Of a DNA stretch of 64,000 nucleotides, positions 45,405 through 57,410 are shown in pieces. Location of the stretch: the NCBI GenBank assembly GCA_949592205.1, contig CATIUR010000005.1, positions 88,032,777 to 88,096,776 on the forward strand, written 5' to 3'. Source of the DNA: Helichrysum umbraculigerum. Its lineage: Eukaryota; Streptophyta; Magnoliopsida; Asterales; Asteraceae. Within the stretch, counting starts at the first letter, position 1, and each line of letters starts with the position of its first letter. A program made the position numbers and the translations under genes. The notes under the pieces were generated by a model. The model worked only from the letters and a program-made list of their open reading frames with translations, was not told where the DNA came from and searched no databases.

Positions 45405-47757
45405 TGTAACACCCGCCAAATTAGGACTAGTAATTAGTGCCTAATCATACGTTAATACATGTAATTAGTTCTGTGTTAGGCTGATTAATGTATCGAATTA
45501 TATATATTGTTGAATATATACGAAAATGCGATTTTGTCTAAATCGTACGCAATTTAAATCGAATGTATTTCGATTCAATTTAATACGGACGTTGGTGACC
45601 AACTTTATTAAATAACGCTTCTATGTCAAAAATATTATTTTAATAATATTTCGTATTCATTCGTATCGTACAAACCGAATTTTACACAATTTAAAATATT
45701 AAAACGTGCAAACTAAATAAACTAACTTACATTTTATAACACAAATATAAATTGATTTGTAAAATATTTAAACAATATATCGCGTAATAAATCGTATTTT
45801 AAAACTTATAATTAAAATGTAAATAATTGTTTAACGTTAAACGACGGAGCAAACGAACACCACGCGGAACGCGGGGCGAGAAGACTGAAAAGTGGGGATA
45901 AACCCCCACCTCCCATCTTCTCTTACATTTCATTTTCTTCCTATCTCTCTCTCTCCTATTTTCTCTCTTTTATCCCAAATCACCAAAAAACTCACAAAAT
46001 CGCAAAATAACATCACGAAACGCAACCGAATCACCAATATTTTTAGAGATTCACGACCACCTCGCGACGATCTACATTTCTACCTTTCCGGATTTTCATT
46101 TCGGCAAATTGTAAGTTTCCGACAAAATCCCGAAATCTCTCGATTCTTAGTATTTTTCATTTGTGGTTGTTTTTATAACTAGTATATGTCCATTACAATG
46201 TATAGAACACGATTTCATAGCTTAAAAACGAGTTTAAAACGGATTTTTCGCCGGAAAAACGTTAACAGCCTGACTTTCTGGGCTGGTGTTCATCCATGCG
46301 ACACAAGCATTGTGTCGCATGTTGTGTCGTATTTTGGCCTTTATGTCGCATAAAATCCCTTGTGTCGTACCTTATGTCGTACCAGATAATTAGTGTCGCA
46401 AGTCCTGCGACACAACCACTATGTCGCATACCCCATACGACACAATCACTATGTCGCTGTTGAATCAGCATTTCGCATCCATGCGACACAACCCTTGTGT
46501 CGTATGGACATTGTGTCGCACTACTATGCGACACAACCCTTGTGTCGCATAACGAACTTTGTGTCGCATTTAGTGTCGCATAAAACAGCAGGTTTTCAAA
46601 TTTCAATTTCACTAAGTGTCGGAACTATATAACCTCAAACCCTTATACGATACGACTTATAAAACACTTTGGGACACACTTTCAAGTGCAAAACGCCAAT
46701 TACCTGGTAATAATACTTAAGGTTTATTATTTCAAATCCGTCACCAACGGGCCGTACACGTTTTCAAACACTTATCAAATCAACCAAATCGAAGTAATTT
46801 GGACATATATAGTTGTGTAACAACTACAAGGGTGATCTTTTGAGATACCCAATCATGATTATAACCATCGCGTGTCGTGGACACCCTCAGGTTACAAGTC
46901 GTTGGACTTCATTTCTCGCTAATCAACTTACGTTTGTTTAAACGCATTCAGACTCAGGTGAGTCTCATAGCCCCTCTTTTTACTGTTTTACTCAGGGGTG
47001 TGATATACTGCTCAACTTTTAACATGTGAACGCAAGTACCAACTTTTCATATACTACATGAGTTTTTCGAAACTAATCATTTTAAAGTCCTCCGTCAGCA
47101 TAGTTGTTAATACGTTGTAGCGTGAATATTAGTATATGGTACCATATAGGATTGACCCACCTCGTCCAGGTTAGCAAGCACTAACCGGGTAAACGGACGT
47201 ACTAATATTTGGGAAGACGAATGTGGATTAGGCATTCGTGGAGGCACCTCGCCCGGAATTCTCTATAGGGGACCCGGCCCTCGAGTTAAGCTCAACTATG
47301 TGCTCATGGCTGTATACACGATGACTATCATTTAATTGCTGGATGCAATTCATTATTTAATTTCTGGATGCAATTCATTATTTAAATCTTGCGGTTCATA
47401 CTATATTAACTGATTTCAAACCTGTGAGCTCACCAGCTTTATAGCTGACCTTTTAGCATATATCGCAGGTACCAAGCAGTAGGATGTTTCTGCTTCAGGA
47501 CTTTAGCTCGAGTCAGCATACAGACGATTGAGATTTTCTTGCATTAGTATATTTTGTACAAGTACTTATGTACTGAAATCTCCTTTTATTTAACTCGAGC
47601 TATGTAAAGCTTCAAAATGTTGTAAACATTTCAATTATCAATATATTTTGTTAAAACGACGCATATAGAGTCGTTTGTTGTATATCTTTGTGCCTTGTTA
47701 TTGATTAGTAACACCCAAATCAAGCTTCCGCAAATCATCAAATTTGGGGGTGTTACA
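45405..47757 (+). repeat. 5' LTR of element C
   Basis: It runs from TGTAACACCCGCC to GGGGGTGTTACA. A TGTGTCGCA/TGCGACACA array is at 46290-46585 and a TATATAA box at about 46626. A 96-codon frame at 45892-46182 is repeated in the 3' LTR and is not a credible gene. Confidence 0.95.
46290..46620 (+). promoter_or_regulatory. TGTGTCGCAT motif array in LTR of C
   Basis: About twenty GTGTCG/CGACAC words lie in both orientations, often as inverted pairs (ATGCGACACAAC...TTGTGTCGCAT). They end about 10-40 bp before the TATA box. The 3' LTR copy (54228-54530) lacks 23 bp containing two of the words. Confidence 0.75.
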
Positions 47758-47760
47758 GAT

Positions 47761-47773
47761 TGGTATCAGAGCC
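47761..47773 (+). other. Primer-binding site of C (tRNA-Met type)
   Basis: TGGTATCAGAGCC starts 4 nt after the LTR end. Confidence 0.92.
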
Positions 47774-48085
47774 TAAGGTTATAGTGAACTAGGTTGCATT
47801 TAGTGAGCCTATACTATGACCATTAGGCAGTATTCCTTATTAAGTATGACTGGTTCAGTGATTTCAGCATACGAGTTTAATTTAACATAGCCTGATCAAC
47901 TATGTACAACTAAGCAAAGATGATGTAAGATCTGAAAGTAGTTATGGCTGAACAGGATACAATAGAAGACTCTGACCTCGAGAGAACCGAGACTCAAACA
48001 TGTTTATGCTAGACACTCAATAGGCTATATTATATAGGAACTATATGAATATAGGCCTCAATCTTACTAACGCTTTGTCTCAGAA

Positions 48086-48571
48086 ATGGCAAACATTCCA
48101 TCAAATTCATCTCGCTCTCAATCTGGGTCGCAGAACCCAAGGGTAGCAAGGAGGAACAACAGGTTGCCTCGAGCTGGCCCGTACCCCACTCACATCACCT
48201 TACCGGTCTTAGCCGCTAGGGTGAACCAACACGAGCAGCGACTTCGCACCATGGATGTCGTGTTGCAGGAAACAAACGAAAACTGGCAACTTACATCTCT
48301 TGAACGCATAGAACAAGTCTCCGACGACCTTGAAACCACAAACAACAACATGGATGTCCTTCGCAACCAAATAATTGGAATAAGCGTGGAAAATGCCCTG
48401 CTGCGACAAAGGATGGAAGAATGTGAACAGCGTTCACATGAAGCAGAAGAGTATGCCGGTGGACTAACACAACGACTGGCACTAGCAGAAGATAACGCCC
48501 GACAAGCTAGCAGACTTGCTAACACTGTTGACCGTCTTGTCACGATGATGGAACAAATTAATCTACGTTAA
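48086..48571 (+). CDS. Extra 5' ORF of Tekay-like element C, coiled-coil protein
   Basis: A 161-residue protein of unknown function encoded upstream of gag. The N-terminal 45 residues are Ser/Asn/Arg-rich and probably disordered. From about residue 50 a heptad-rich coiled coil runs almost to the end (LAARVNQHEQRL, LRQRMEECEQRSHEAEEYAGGLTQRLALAE). Element D carries a related ORF at the same place (63290-63943), sharing the VLAAR and EECEQRS segments. Conservation in two copies suggests that the frame is real. The ATG follows TTTGTCTCAG, a possible 3' splice site; D has CTTGCCACAG. It could bind gag or nucleic acid through oligomerisation, but that is inference. Confidence 0.7.
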   Translation: MANIPSNSSRSQSGSQNPRVARRNNRLPRAGPYPTHITLPVLAARVNQHEQRLRTMDVVLQETNENWQLTSLERIEQVSDDLETTNNNMDVLRNQIIGISVENALLRQRMEECEQRSHEAEEYAGGLTQRLALAEDNARQASRLANTVDRLVTMMEQINLR

Positions 48572-48867
48572 GACTAGTGTAGTCTTTGTCTTGTAATCTA
48601 TCCTGTAATCTAGTAACTATCTACGCGCTACTCTAAAATTCGGTCGGATGTAACAATTCCCGACACCTTTTGTAATACATCCGTAGGATGTAACCTTTGA
48701 ACTCGTATTATCTATCAAATGTTCCTTGTTGTTTCTACTTATACCAATTGCCATAATTCTTTTTCGTATTGATGTTATGTATTACCGCCTTTATACATGT
48801 ACATCCGAGATATACACAATTTTTCTTACAAAATCTCATGTATCTTCATTTCTTTTATTGAAGAATC

Positions 48868-51800
48868 ATGCCGCCAAAGTCAAGACCATACACCGATGCT
48901 CAGCTTACATCGCTGATAACCCAGGCTGTTACTGAAGCCTTGGCTCGGAATACCCCTCAAAATTCCACCAGAAACAGCGATGCCGCTGAACCACTACTGC
49001 TAAACCTTGTTCTTACAAGGACTTTCAAAGCTGCAAACCCTCCAGCTTCAAAGGTTCTGAAGGAGCCATCGGACTTATCAGATGGTTCGAGAAGATGGAA
49101 ACTGTTTTCCGTGTCAGCAAATGCGCGGAGAACGACAAAGTAAACTTCGCCACCTGCTCTCTCGAAGATGATGCCCACTCTTGGTGGAATTCATATACCC
49201 AATCAGTGGGTGCTGACATTGCCTACCAACTAACTTGGGAGGAATTGAAAGCAAAACTCACTGCCAAATACTGCTCAATCGCCAAACTCCAAAAGCTAGA
49301 TGAGGAGTTCTGGAACCTAAAGGTTCAAGGTGGTGATATCGATGGTTATACCACCCGATTCCAACAACTCGCTGCCCTCCGCCCAGCCATGGTAAGCACT
49401 GAACCTGATAAGATCAGGAAGTACATTCTTGGCCTTCCTGAGCCTGTTCGGGGGCATGTTGCCTCTTCAAACCAAGCCACCATGGACGGTGCAATCTTAT
49501 TGGCTCAAGACCTGATGTCAATGAGCCAAGATTCTGAACCACCCACTTCATCCTCTCACAACAACAAAAGAAAGTGGTCTGACCACCACAACAACCACTC
49601 CAACCAACAAAACAAGAAACCCGACACCATCAAAGCCTACAACACCACCACCGACATCATACGGGGCTACACTGGGAACAAACCCTATTGTTCCAAGTGC
49701 AGTCGTCACCATGAAGGTTCCTGTGGTCCCTTTTGCAACAACTGCAAGAGGTACGGCCACCTCACCAAAGACTGTCACTCTCCCGCAAACAACAATTCCA
49801 ACAACAACACCAGACCACCCAAAGTCTGCTTTGAGTGTGGAAAACCTGGGAACTTCAGGGACACGTGCCCAAAGCTGAACAACAACAACCGCAGCAACAA
49901 CAACAACACCCGAAGCAGAGCCTTTGTCATCAAATCTGGGGACGCCCGCCAGGACCCAAATGTGGTCTCGGGTATGTTCCTCCTCAACAACTTACATGCT
50001 TCTGTTCTATTTGATACTGGTGCTGATAGAAGCTTTATCTCTGATGACTTTTGCCCACTACTTGACATCACTCCTGTTGCCTTAGATGTTAAGTACACTG
50101 TAGAGCTAGCAAATTGGGAACTTATAGAAACCGATAGTGTGATACCTAATTGCACTTTAAACCTAGCTGATGAAACCTTTTCAATCGATCTTGTACCCGT
50201 TGAAATCGGAAGTTTCGACGTTATTATTGGAATGGACTGGTTGTCCAAACACCGAGCCGAAATCATTTGTTACGATAAGATCGTCCGCATTCCACTCGCT
50301 GCTGGTGGAACCTTGATCATACAGGGGGAGACCGGTGGGACGGGACTCAATATTATCTCTTGCTTAAAAACCCGAAAATTTCTGAGAAAGGGTTACCCTG
50401 CAATACTCGCACACATCACAGAGAAGAAGTCGGAGGAGAAGCGACTTGAAGATGTGCCAATTGTTAGAGACTTTCCCGAAGTCTTTCCGGAAGAACTACC
50501 TGGTTTACCTCCACCTAGACAGGTTGAGTTCTCAATTGATCTCGTGCCGGGTGCCGCACCGGTGGCCCGCGCACCGTACCGTTTAGCCCCATCCGAACTT
50601 CAGGAGTTGTCTGCTCAGTTACAGTAACTTCTGCATAGAGGATTCATCAGAACGAGTTCTTCACCTTGGGGAGCTCCGGTCTTGTTTGTTAAAAAGAAGG
50701 ACGGTTCATTCCGAAAGTGCATCGACTACCGAGAGTTGAACAAATTGACCGTCAAAAACCGATACCCACTTCCTCGCATTGATGATCTATTCGACCAACT
50801 TCAGGGATCAAGTTTCTACTCAAAAATTGACCTGCGATCAGGCTATCACCAGTTACGAGTTCGCGACACCGATATTCCAAAAACTGCTTTCAGAACTCGT
50901 TACGGGCACTACGAATTCCAAGTGATGCCCTTCGGTCTAACAAACGCACCGGCTGTATTCATGGACCTCATGAATCGGGTGTGCAAACCTTATCTCGACA
51001 AGTTTGTCATTGTCTTTATTGATGACATACTCATTTACTCGCACAACGAGCAAGAACATGCGCAACATCTCAAAACCATCCTTGAACTACTTAGACACGA
51101 GGAGCTTTATGCCAAATTCTCTAAGTGTGAGTTCTGGATTCAAACCGTTCAATTCCTTGGTCACGTGATCGACAGTCAGGGAATCCACGTTGACCCATCA
51201 AAGATTGAGGCTATCAAAGACTGGCAAGCACCCACCTCTGCAACTGAAGTACGACAATTCTTGGGTCTTGCTGGGTATTATCGGCGATTTATCGAAAATT
51301 TCTCCAAAATAGCTCAACCACTCACGGTACTGACTCAGAAGGACAAAAGGTTCGATTGGACCGATAAACAAGAGTCAGCGTTCCAACTTATGAAACAAAA
51401 GCTTTGCAGTGCTCCAATTCTATCACTACCCGAAGGCACCGATGACTTCGTGGTATACTGCGATGCTTCTCATCAAGGTCTCGGTTGCGTGTTAATGCAA
51501 CGAGACAAAGTCATTGCCTATGCCTCACGACAGCTGAAAATTCACGAAAAGAACTACACCACTCATGATCTCGAACTTGGAGCTGTCGTTTTTGCTCTCA
51601 AAATCTGGAGACATTATCTCTACGGCACTAAGTGCACAATCTTTACCGACCATAAAAGTCTCCAACACATTTTCGACCAAAAAGATCTTAACATGAGGCA
51701 ACGTCGATGGGTCGAGTTGCTTACCGATTACGATTGCGAGATCAAGTACCATCCAGGGAAGGCTAATGTTGTAGCCGATGCCCTCAGTCGAAAGGAACGA

Positions 51801-53303
51801 TCAAAACCACTTCGAGTCCGAGCCCTCAGTATGACCATTCACAACGATCTTACCGTTCAGATTCATACCGCTCAGATCGAAGCCTTGAAACCTGAAAACA
51901 TCAAAAACGAAGCCTTACGGGGTATAGACAAACAATTTGAAGCCAAACCTAACGGGATTAGGTATTTCTCAAACCGAATCTGGTTGCCTAATTTCGGAAA
52001 CCTACGAGACTTGGTGACGGATGAAGCTCACAAGTCTAAATATTCTATCCATCCGGGATCCGATAAGATGTACCACGGAATCAAAGAATTTTATTGGTGG
52101 CCGAACATGAAAGCCGAAATCGCCACTTACGTTAGCAAGTGCCTTACTTGCTCAAAAGTCAAAACCGAACATCAAAAACCTGCTGGTTTACTCCAACAAC
52201 CTGAAATCCCTGAATGGAAATGGGAACAAATTGCCATGGATTTCATAACCAAACTACCCAAGTCGGCGAGCGGTTGCGATACCATTTGGGTGATCGTCGA
52301 TCATCTCACCAAATCTGCTCATTTCCTGGCAATCAAGGAAAACGATAAAATGGAGCGCCTTGCACAAATCTACATCAAGGAAATCGTTTCTCATCACGGC
52401 GTTCCAATCTCGATCATCTCTGACAGAGATGCCCGTTTCACCTCTCACTTTTGGCAGTCACTTCAAAAAGCTTTGGGTACTCGTCTTGATATGAGTACCG
52501 CATACCATCCCCAAACCGATGGCCAAAGTGAACGAACCATTCAGAAACTGGAAGATATGCTACGCGCCTGCGTAGTTGATTTCGGTACAAACTGGGAAAG
52601 ACATCTACCGTTGTGCGAATTCTCGTACAATAACAGCTATCACGCCAGCATTAAAGCTGCACCTTTTGAGGCACTGTACGGTCGTAAGTGCCGATCACCG
52701 ATCTGTTGGACTGAAGTGGGAGACAGTCAACTCACTGGTCCGGAACTCATTCACGCCACCACTGAGAAAATTGTGGAAATCCAAAACAGACTCAAAACCA
52801 CACGTGATCGTCAGAAAAGTTATGCTGACGTGAGACGCAAACCACTCGAGTTCCAAGTTGGGGATCGAGTACTCTTAAAAGTGTCACCTTGGAAAGGCGT
52901 CATCCGTTTTGGCAAACGCAGGAAGTTGAACCCCAGGTACATCGGGCCTTTTGAGATCCTCGAACGGATTGGCCCCGTAGCTTATCAATTGCAGCTGCCA
53001 TCCGAACTCAGCAGCGTGCACCCCACTTTTCATATTTCAAATTTGAAGAAGTGTCTGTCTGATAAGACACTTATTATCCCACTAGATGAAATTCGTGTTG
53101 ACGATAAACTTCACTTCGTTGAGGAACCCGCTGAAATTATGGACCGTGAGGTCAAACAACTGAAACAAAGTCGTATTCCAATCGTCAAGGTCAGATGGAA
53201 TTCGCGGCGTGGTCCGGAATTCACCTGGGAACGGGAAGACCAAATGCGACTCAAATATCCTCAACTTTTCACTGATTCTACATCAAACACGACTTCGAAC
53301 TAA
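48868..53303 (+). pseudogene. Gag-Pol of Tekay/Del-like element C (one frameshift, one nonsense codon)
   Basis: The ATG at 48868 (MPPKSRPY) opens gag. A 1-nt frame change near 48985-48995 shifts into the frame that runs from 49095. The domains: gag (AIGLIRWFEKMETVF, WWNSY); knuckles (CSKCSRHHEGSCGPFCNNCKRYGHLTKDC; CFECGKPGNFRDTCP, with Asn for the usual His-region context); protease LFDTGADRSFIS; TAA at 50625-50627 in place of a coding triplet; RT with MPFGLTNAPAVFMDLMN and VIVFIDDILIYS; RNase H (YCDASHQGLGCVL, FTDHKSLQHIF); integrase zinc (HPGSDKMYHGI...CLTCSKVK) and core (MDFITKLPKS, ISDRDARFTSHFW, YHPQTDGQSERTIQ). A C-terminal chromodomain-like segment (VKVRWNSRRGPEFTWERE) follows. The single-frame gag-pol and chromodomain fit Tekay/Del chromoviruses. 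Confidence 0.94.
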
Positions 53304-53328
53304 ATTTCGGGACGAAATTCTTCTAACA

Positions 53329-53337
53329 GGGGGAGAA
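53329..53337 (+). other. Polypurine tract of C
   Basis: GGGGGAGAA directly precedes the 3' LTR at 53338. Confidence 0.9.
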
Positions 53338-55667
53338 TGTAACACCCGCCAAATTAGGACTAGTAATTAGTGCCTAATCATACGTTAATACATGTAATTA
53401 GTTCTGTGTTAGGCTAATTAATGTATCGAATTATATATATTGTTGAATATATACGAAAATGCGATTTTGTCTAAATCGTACGCAATTTAAATCGAATGTA
53501 TTTCGATTCAATTTAATACGGACGTTGGTGACCAACTTTATTAAATAACGCTTCTATGTCAAAAATATTATTTTAATAATATTTCGTATTCATTCGTATC
53601 GTACAAACCGAATTTTACACAATTTAAAATATTAAAACGTGCAAACTAAATAAACTAACTTACATTTTATAACACAAATATAAATTGATTTGTAAAATAT
53701 TTAAACAATATATCGCGTAATAAATCGTATTTTAAAACTTATAATTAAAATGTAAATAATTGTTTAACGTTAAACGACGGAGCAAACGAACACCACGCGG
53801 AACGCGGGGCGAGAAGACTGAAAAGTGGGGATAAACCCCCACCTCCCATCTTCTCTTTCATTTCATTTTCTTCCTATCTCTCTCTCTCCTATTTTCTCTC
53901 TTTTATCCCAAATCACCAAAAAACTCACAAAATCGCAAAATAACATCACGAAACGCAACCGAATCACCAATATTTTTAGAGATTCACGACCACCTCGCGA
54001 CGATCTACATTTCTACCTTTCCGGATTTTCATTTCGGCAAATTGTAAGTTTCCGACAAAATCCTGAAATCTCTCGATTCTTAGTATTTTTCATTTGTGGT
54101 TGTTTTTATAACTAGTATATGTCCATTACAATGTATAGAACACGATTTCATAGCTTAAAAACGAGTTTAAAACGGATTTTTCGCCGGAAAAACGTTAACA
54201 GCCTGACTTTCTGGGCTGGTGTTCATCCATGCGACACAAGCATTGTGTCGCATGTTGTGTTAAAATCCCTTGTGTCGTACCTTATGTCGTACCAGATAAT
54301 TAGTGTCGCAAGTCCTGTAACATAACCACTATGTCGCATACCCCATACGACACAATCACTATGTCGCTGTTGAATCAGCATTTCGCATCCATGCGACACA
54401 ACCCTTGTGTCGTATGGACATTGTGTCGCACTACTATACGACACAACCCTTGTGTCGCATAACGAACTTTGTGTCGCATTTAGTGTCGCATAAAACAGCA
54501 GGTTTTCAAATTTCAATTTCACTAAGTGTCGGAACTATATAACCTCAAACCCTTATACGATACGACTTATAAAACACTTTGGGACACACTTTCAAGTGCA
54601 AAACGCCAATTACCTGGTAATAATACTTAAGGTTTATTATTTCAAATCCGTCACCAACGGGCCGTACACGTTTTCAAACACTTATCAAATCAACCAAATC
54701 GAAGTAATTTGGACATATATAGTTGTGTAACAACTACAAGGGTGATCTTTTGAGATACCCAATCATGATTATAACCATCGCGTGTCGTGGACACCCTCAG
54801 GTTACAAGTCGTTGGACTTCATTTCTCGCTAATCAACTTACGTTTGTTTAAACGCATTCAGACTCAGGTGAGTCTCATAGCCCCTCTTTTTACTGTTTTA
54901 CTCAGGGGTGTGATATACTGCTCAACTTTTAACATGTGAACGCAAGTACCAACTTTTCATATACTACATGAGTTTTTCGAAACTAATCATTTTAAAGTCC
55001 TCCGTCAGCATAGTTGTTAATACGTTGTAGCGTGAATATTAGTATATGGTACCATATAGGATTGACCCACCTCGTCCAGGTTAGCAAGCACTAACCGGGT
55101 AAACGGACGTACTAATATTTGGGAAGACGAATGTGGATTAGGCATTCGTGGAGGCACCTCGCCCGGAATTCTCTATAGGGAACCCGGCCCTCGAGTTAAG
55201 CTCAACTATGTGCTCATGGCTGTATACACGATGACTATCATTTAATTGCTGGATGCAATTCATTATTTAATTTCTGGATGCAATTCATTATTTAAATCTT
55301 GCGGTTCATACTATATTAACTGATTTCAAACCTGTGAGCTCACCAGCTTTATAGCTGACCTTTTAGCATATATCGCAGGTACCAAGCAGTAGGATGTTTC
55401 TGCTTCAGGACTTTAGCTCGAGTCAGCATACAGGCGATTGAGATTTTCTTGCATTAGTATATTTTGTACAAGTACTTATGTACTGAAATCTCCTTTTATT
55501 TAACTCGAGCTATGTAAAGCTTCAAAATGTTGTAAACATTTCAATTATCAATATATTTTGTTAAAACGACGCATATAGAGTCGTTTGCTGTATATCTTTG
55601 TGCCTTGTTATTGATTAGTAACACCCAAATCAAGCTTCCGCAAATCATCAAATTTGGGGGTGTTACA
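53338..55667 (+). repeat. 3' LTR of element C
   Basis: It is 2,330 bp and matches the 5' LTR apart from about ten substitutions and a 23 bp gap inside the TGTGTCGCA array near 54260. Confidence 0.95.
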
Positions 55668-55672
55668 GTATA
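55668..55672 (+). repeat. Target-site duplication GTATA, right copy (element C)
   Basis: It matches 45400-45404. The ORF1 frame of B resumes at 55673. Confidence 0.95.
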
Positions 55673-56066
55673 CACTAAATTGGTGGGCATATTCAAGGAG
55701 TCTAGTTTGGAATTCAGTGACGGTCAAGAGGTAGCGATTAAGAAGATCGAAAGGAGGATAAGGGAGCTTAAGAGGAGCCCGGTAATGTCCAAACACGATA
55801 GTATTAATGAAGCATGTTATGAGTTTATAAGTGAATTGGAGGAGGCTAGTCCGGATCGTGAGGTGACGTTGGATGAAAATGGTAAAGTTATTTTGGCAAT
55901 TAATGGCACCGTGAATAAGGTTGTTAGGGACATCGGTTGGTGGTTAGTTAATCTTCAACCTGCTGCTAGTGCTCATTTGGTTAATTTCCCGACCTTTGGA
56001 AATGGAATGGAAAATGTCACTGCAAACATCACGGAGCGCTTCTTGAGCCTTTATCCGATGCATTAG
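55673..56066 (+). CDS. Element B ORF1, second part
   Basis: This continues the frame interrupted at 45404. It codes for the last 131 residues, starting in the unit that begins YTKLVGIFKESSLEFSDGQ. The helical, acidic composition matches the first part. The frame ends at TAG 56064-56066 with no break. Joined, ORF1 is fully open, in contrast with the damaged ORF2 of the same element. Confidence 0.62.
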
Positions 56067-56850
56067 TTTTCATCTTTTATAATCTTTATTTCATTGGATT
56101 TCTGACATTCTTGTTTCTCTTGGATTTTATTTATTTATTGTGTGTTATGAGTGTTGAACTTTTTATTAGTGTGTGAATGTGAAGTTTTTATTATGTGGTT
56201 TGAATTTGAAATTTTGAATTTTTATTGTTTGTATGTATAGTTTGAAATTAAAGAGCCAAGAACTCATTATTACGTCTCCAGGTATGTTTTTAAGTTGAAT
56301 TTAGTTCGTGGCGAAAGCGTGAGTGTGGTGGTAAATTATTTTGAAAAGAGATGAAAAGTTACTGTTATTCAATTCCAACCGCCGGATGGATGAATCCATC
56401 CGCCGGATGGATTGATTTGGGCTACTGAGCCCGTTGACTAGGCCTTAAAATCCAACTACCGGATGGAATTCCATCTGCCGGATGGATCAAAATCTTCATA
56501 AACCCGAGTTACAGCCCCCTTTTTGAATTTTTTTTACCACAAAAACCACCACCACCCACTGCCGGCGCACCACAGTTCCAACGACCACTTTCCGGCCACC
56601 CTCTCAACCGCATTTTTGTACTTTTTCGTTACTCGCAACTTCCTCTACAAGGTATGACTTGCAATTTTCGTTTTTGTTACGTATTTTGCAAAATCATTGA
56701 TTAGGGTTTGAGTATGCAATTTGGGGATTTCGAATTTAAGCATGTTTATATGAATATATTAGTTGAATTATGTTTGTTAGTAACAATGTAAAGAAGTGGC
56801 ATGTTCAAATTTTATGTACATTGTATTATATGCGATTATTAGAATTATTC

Positions 56851-56918
<68 letters not shown>

Positions 56919-57410
56919 TGGTTGTTTGGTTTACTAAATTGCTATGAATAATTGATTGAACTTGTTAATTTTCTGGTCACATTATTATTTTGCGAATGTT
57001 TGTTTGGTACGCAAGCGTTTGTGATTATGTTTGTGTGATGAATTGTCATTTTGCAGTAATGTAGTTATAATAATTCATGTTGAATATTATGAATAATTGC
57101 TAGTTACTAATACTTGAGTTTAGTAATTGTGAGAAGTAATTTGTTCGTATGTTCACATTGGTACCAAGTTGTTATATTGCATTTGAATTGGCAATTGTGA
57201 TGAAAATTTAATATGTAATCTAGCAATTAGTATAATTCTTGTTTATAAGCAATTATGGTGTATGAAATTGTGATTGTTGCGGTAGTTTAGGTTCAGCCAA
57301 AATGGTGGATTGTTTTCCCGGCAGTCGAAATGCTGTCGAATTTTTTTTAGCACTTTTTTGCATTTCATGTTTATTTAAGGTACTAATTGGTTGTTTTTCT
57401 TAGCAGCTAA
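56067..57410 (+). promoter_or_regulatory. Element B spacer: CCGCCGGATGG cluster, leader exon and intron before ORF2
   Basis: No ORF. Four CCGCCGGATGG/CTACCGGATGG-type sites lie at 56378-56485, then a CATAAACCC box. A C-rich stretch (CCACCACCACCC; about 56540-56651) ends at a TACAAG|GTATGA donor. The acceptor TTCTTAGCAG ends at 57406, 4 nt before ATG 57411, giving a 755 nt intron. The reuse of LTR-type sites next to a leader exon suggests an internal promoter. Confidence 0.5.
56854..56914. repeat. TA dinucleotide microsatellite
   Basis: About 30 TA units lie within the probable intron before B ORF2. Confidence 0.95.

Larger units (their letters stand above)
45405..55667 (+). mobile_element. 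Complete Tekay/Del-like Gypsy retrotransposon C
   Basis: It is about 10.3 kb with LTRs of 2,353 and 2,330 bp, a Met-type PBS, a 5' coiled-coil ORF, gag-pol with a C-terminal chromodomain-like region, a polypurine tract and a TSD. The LTRs differ by about ten substitutions plus a 23 bp gap by eye, so it is young. Coding damage is one gag frameshift and one nonsense codon. It is inserted in ORF1 of B. Confidence 0.96.

Noticed and set aside
45892..46182. A 96-codon frame, identical or nearly so at 53825-54115
   Set aside because: Both copies lie in the LTRs of C, so identity reflects the LTR pair, not a conserved gene.
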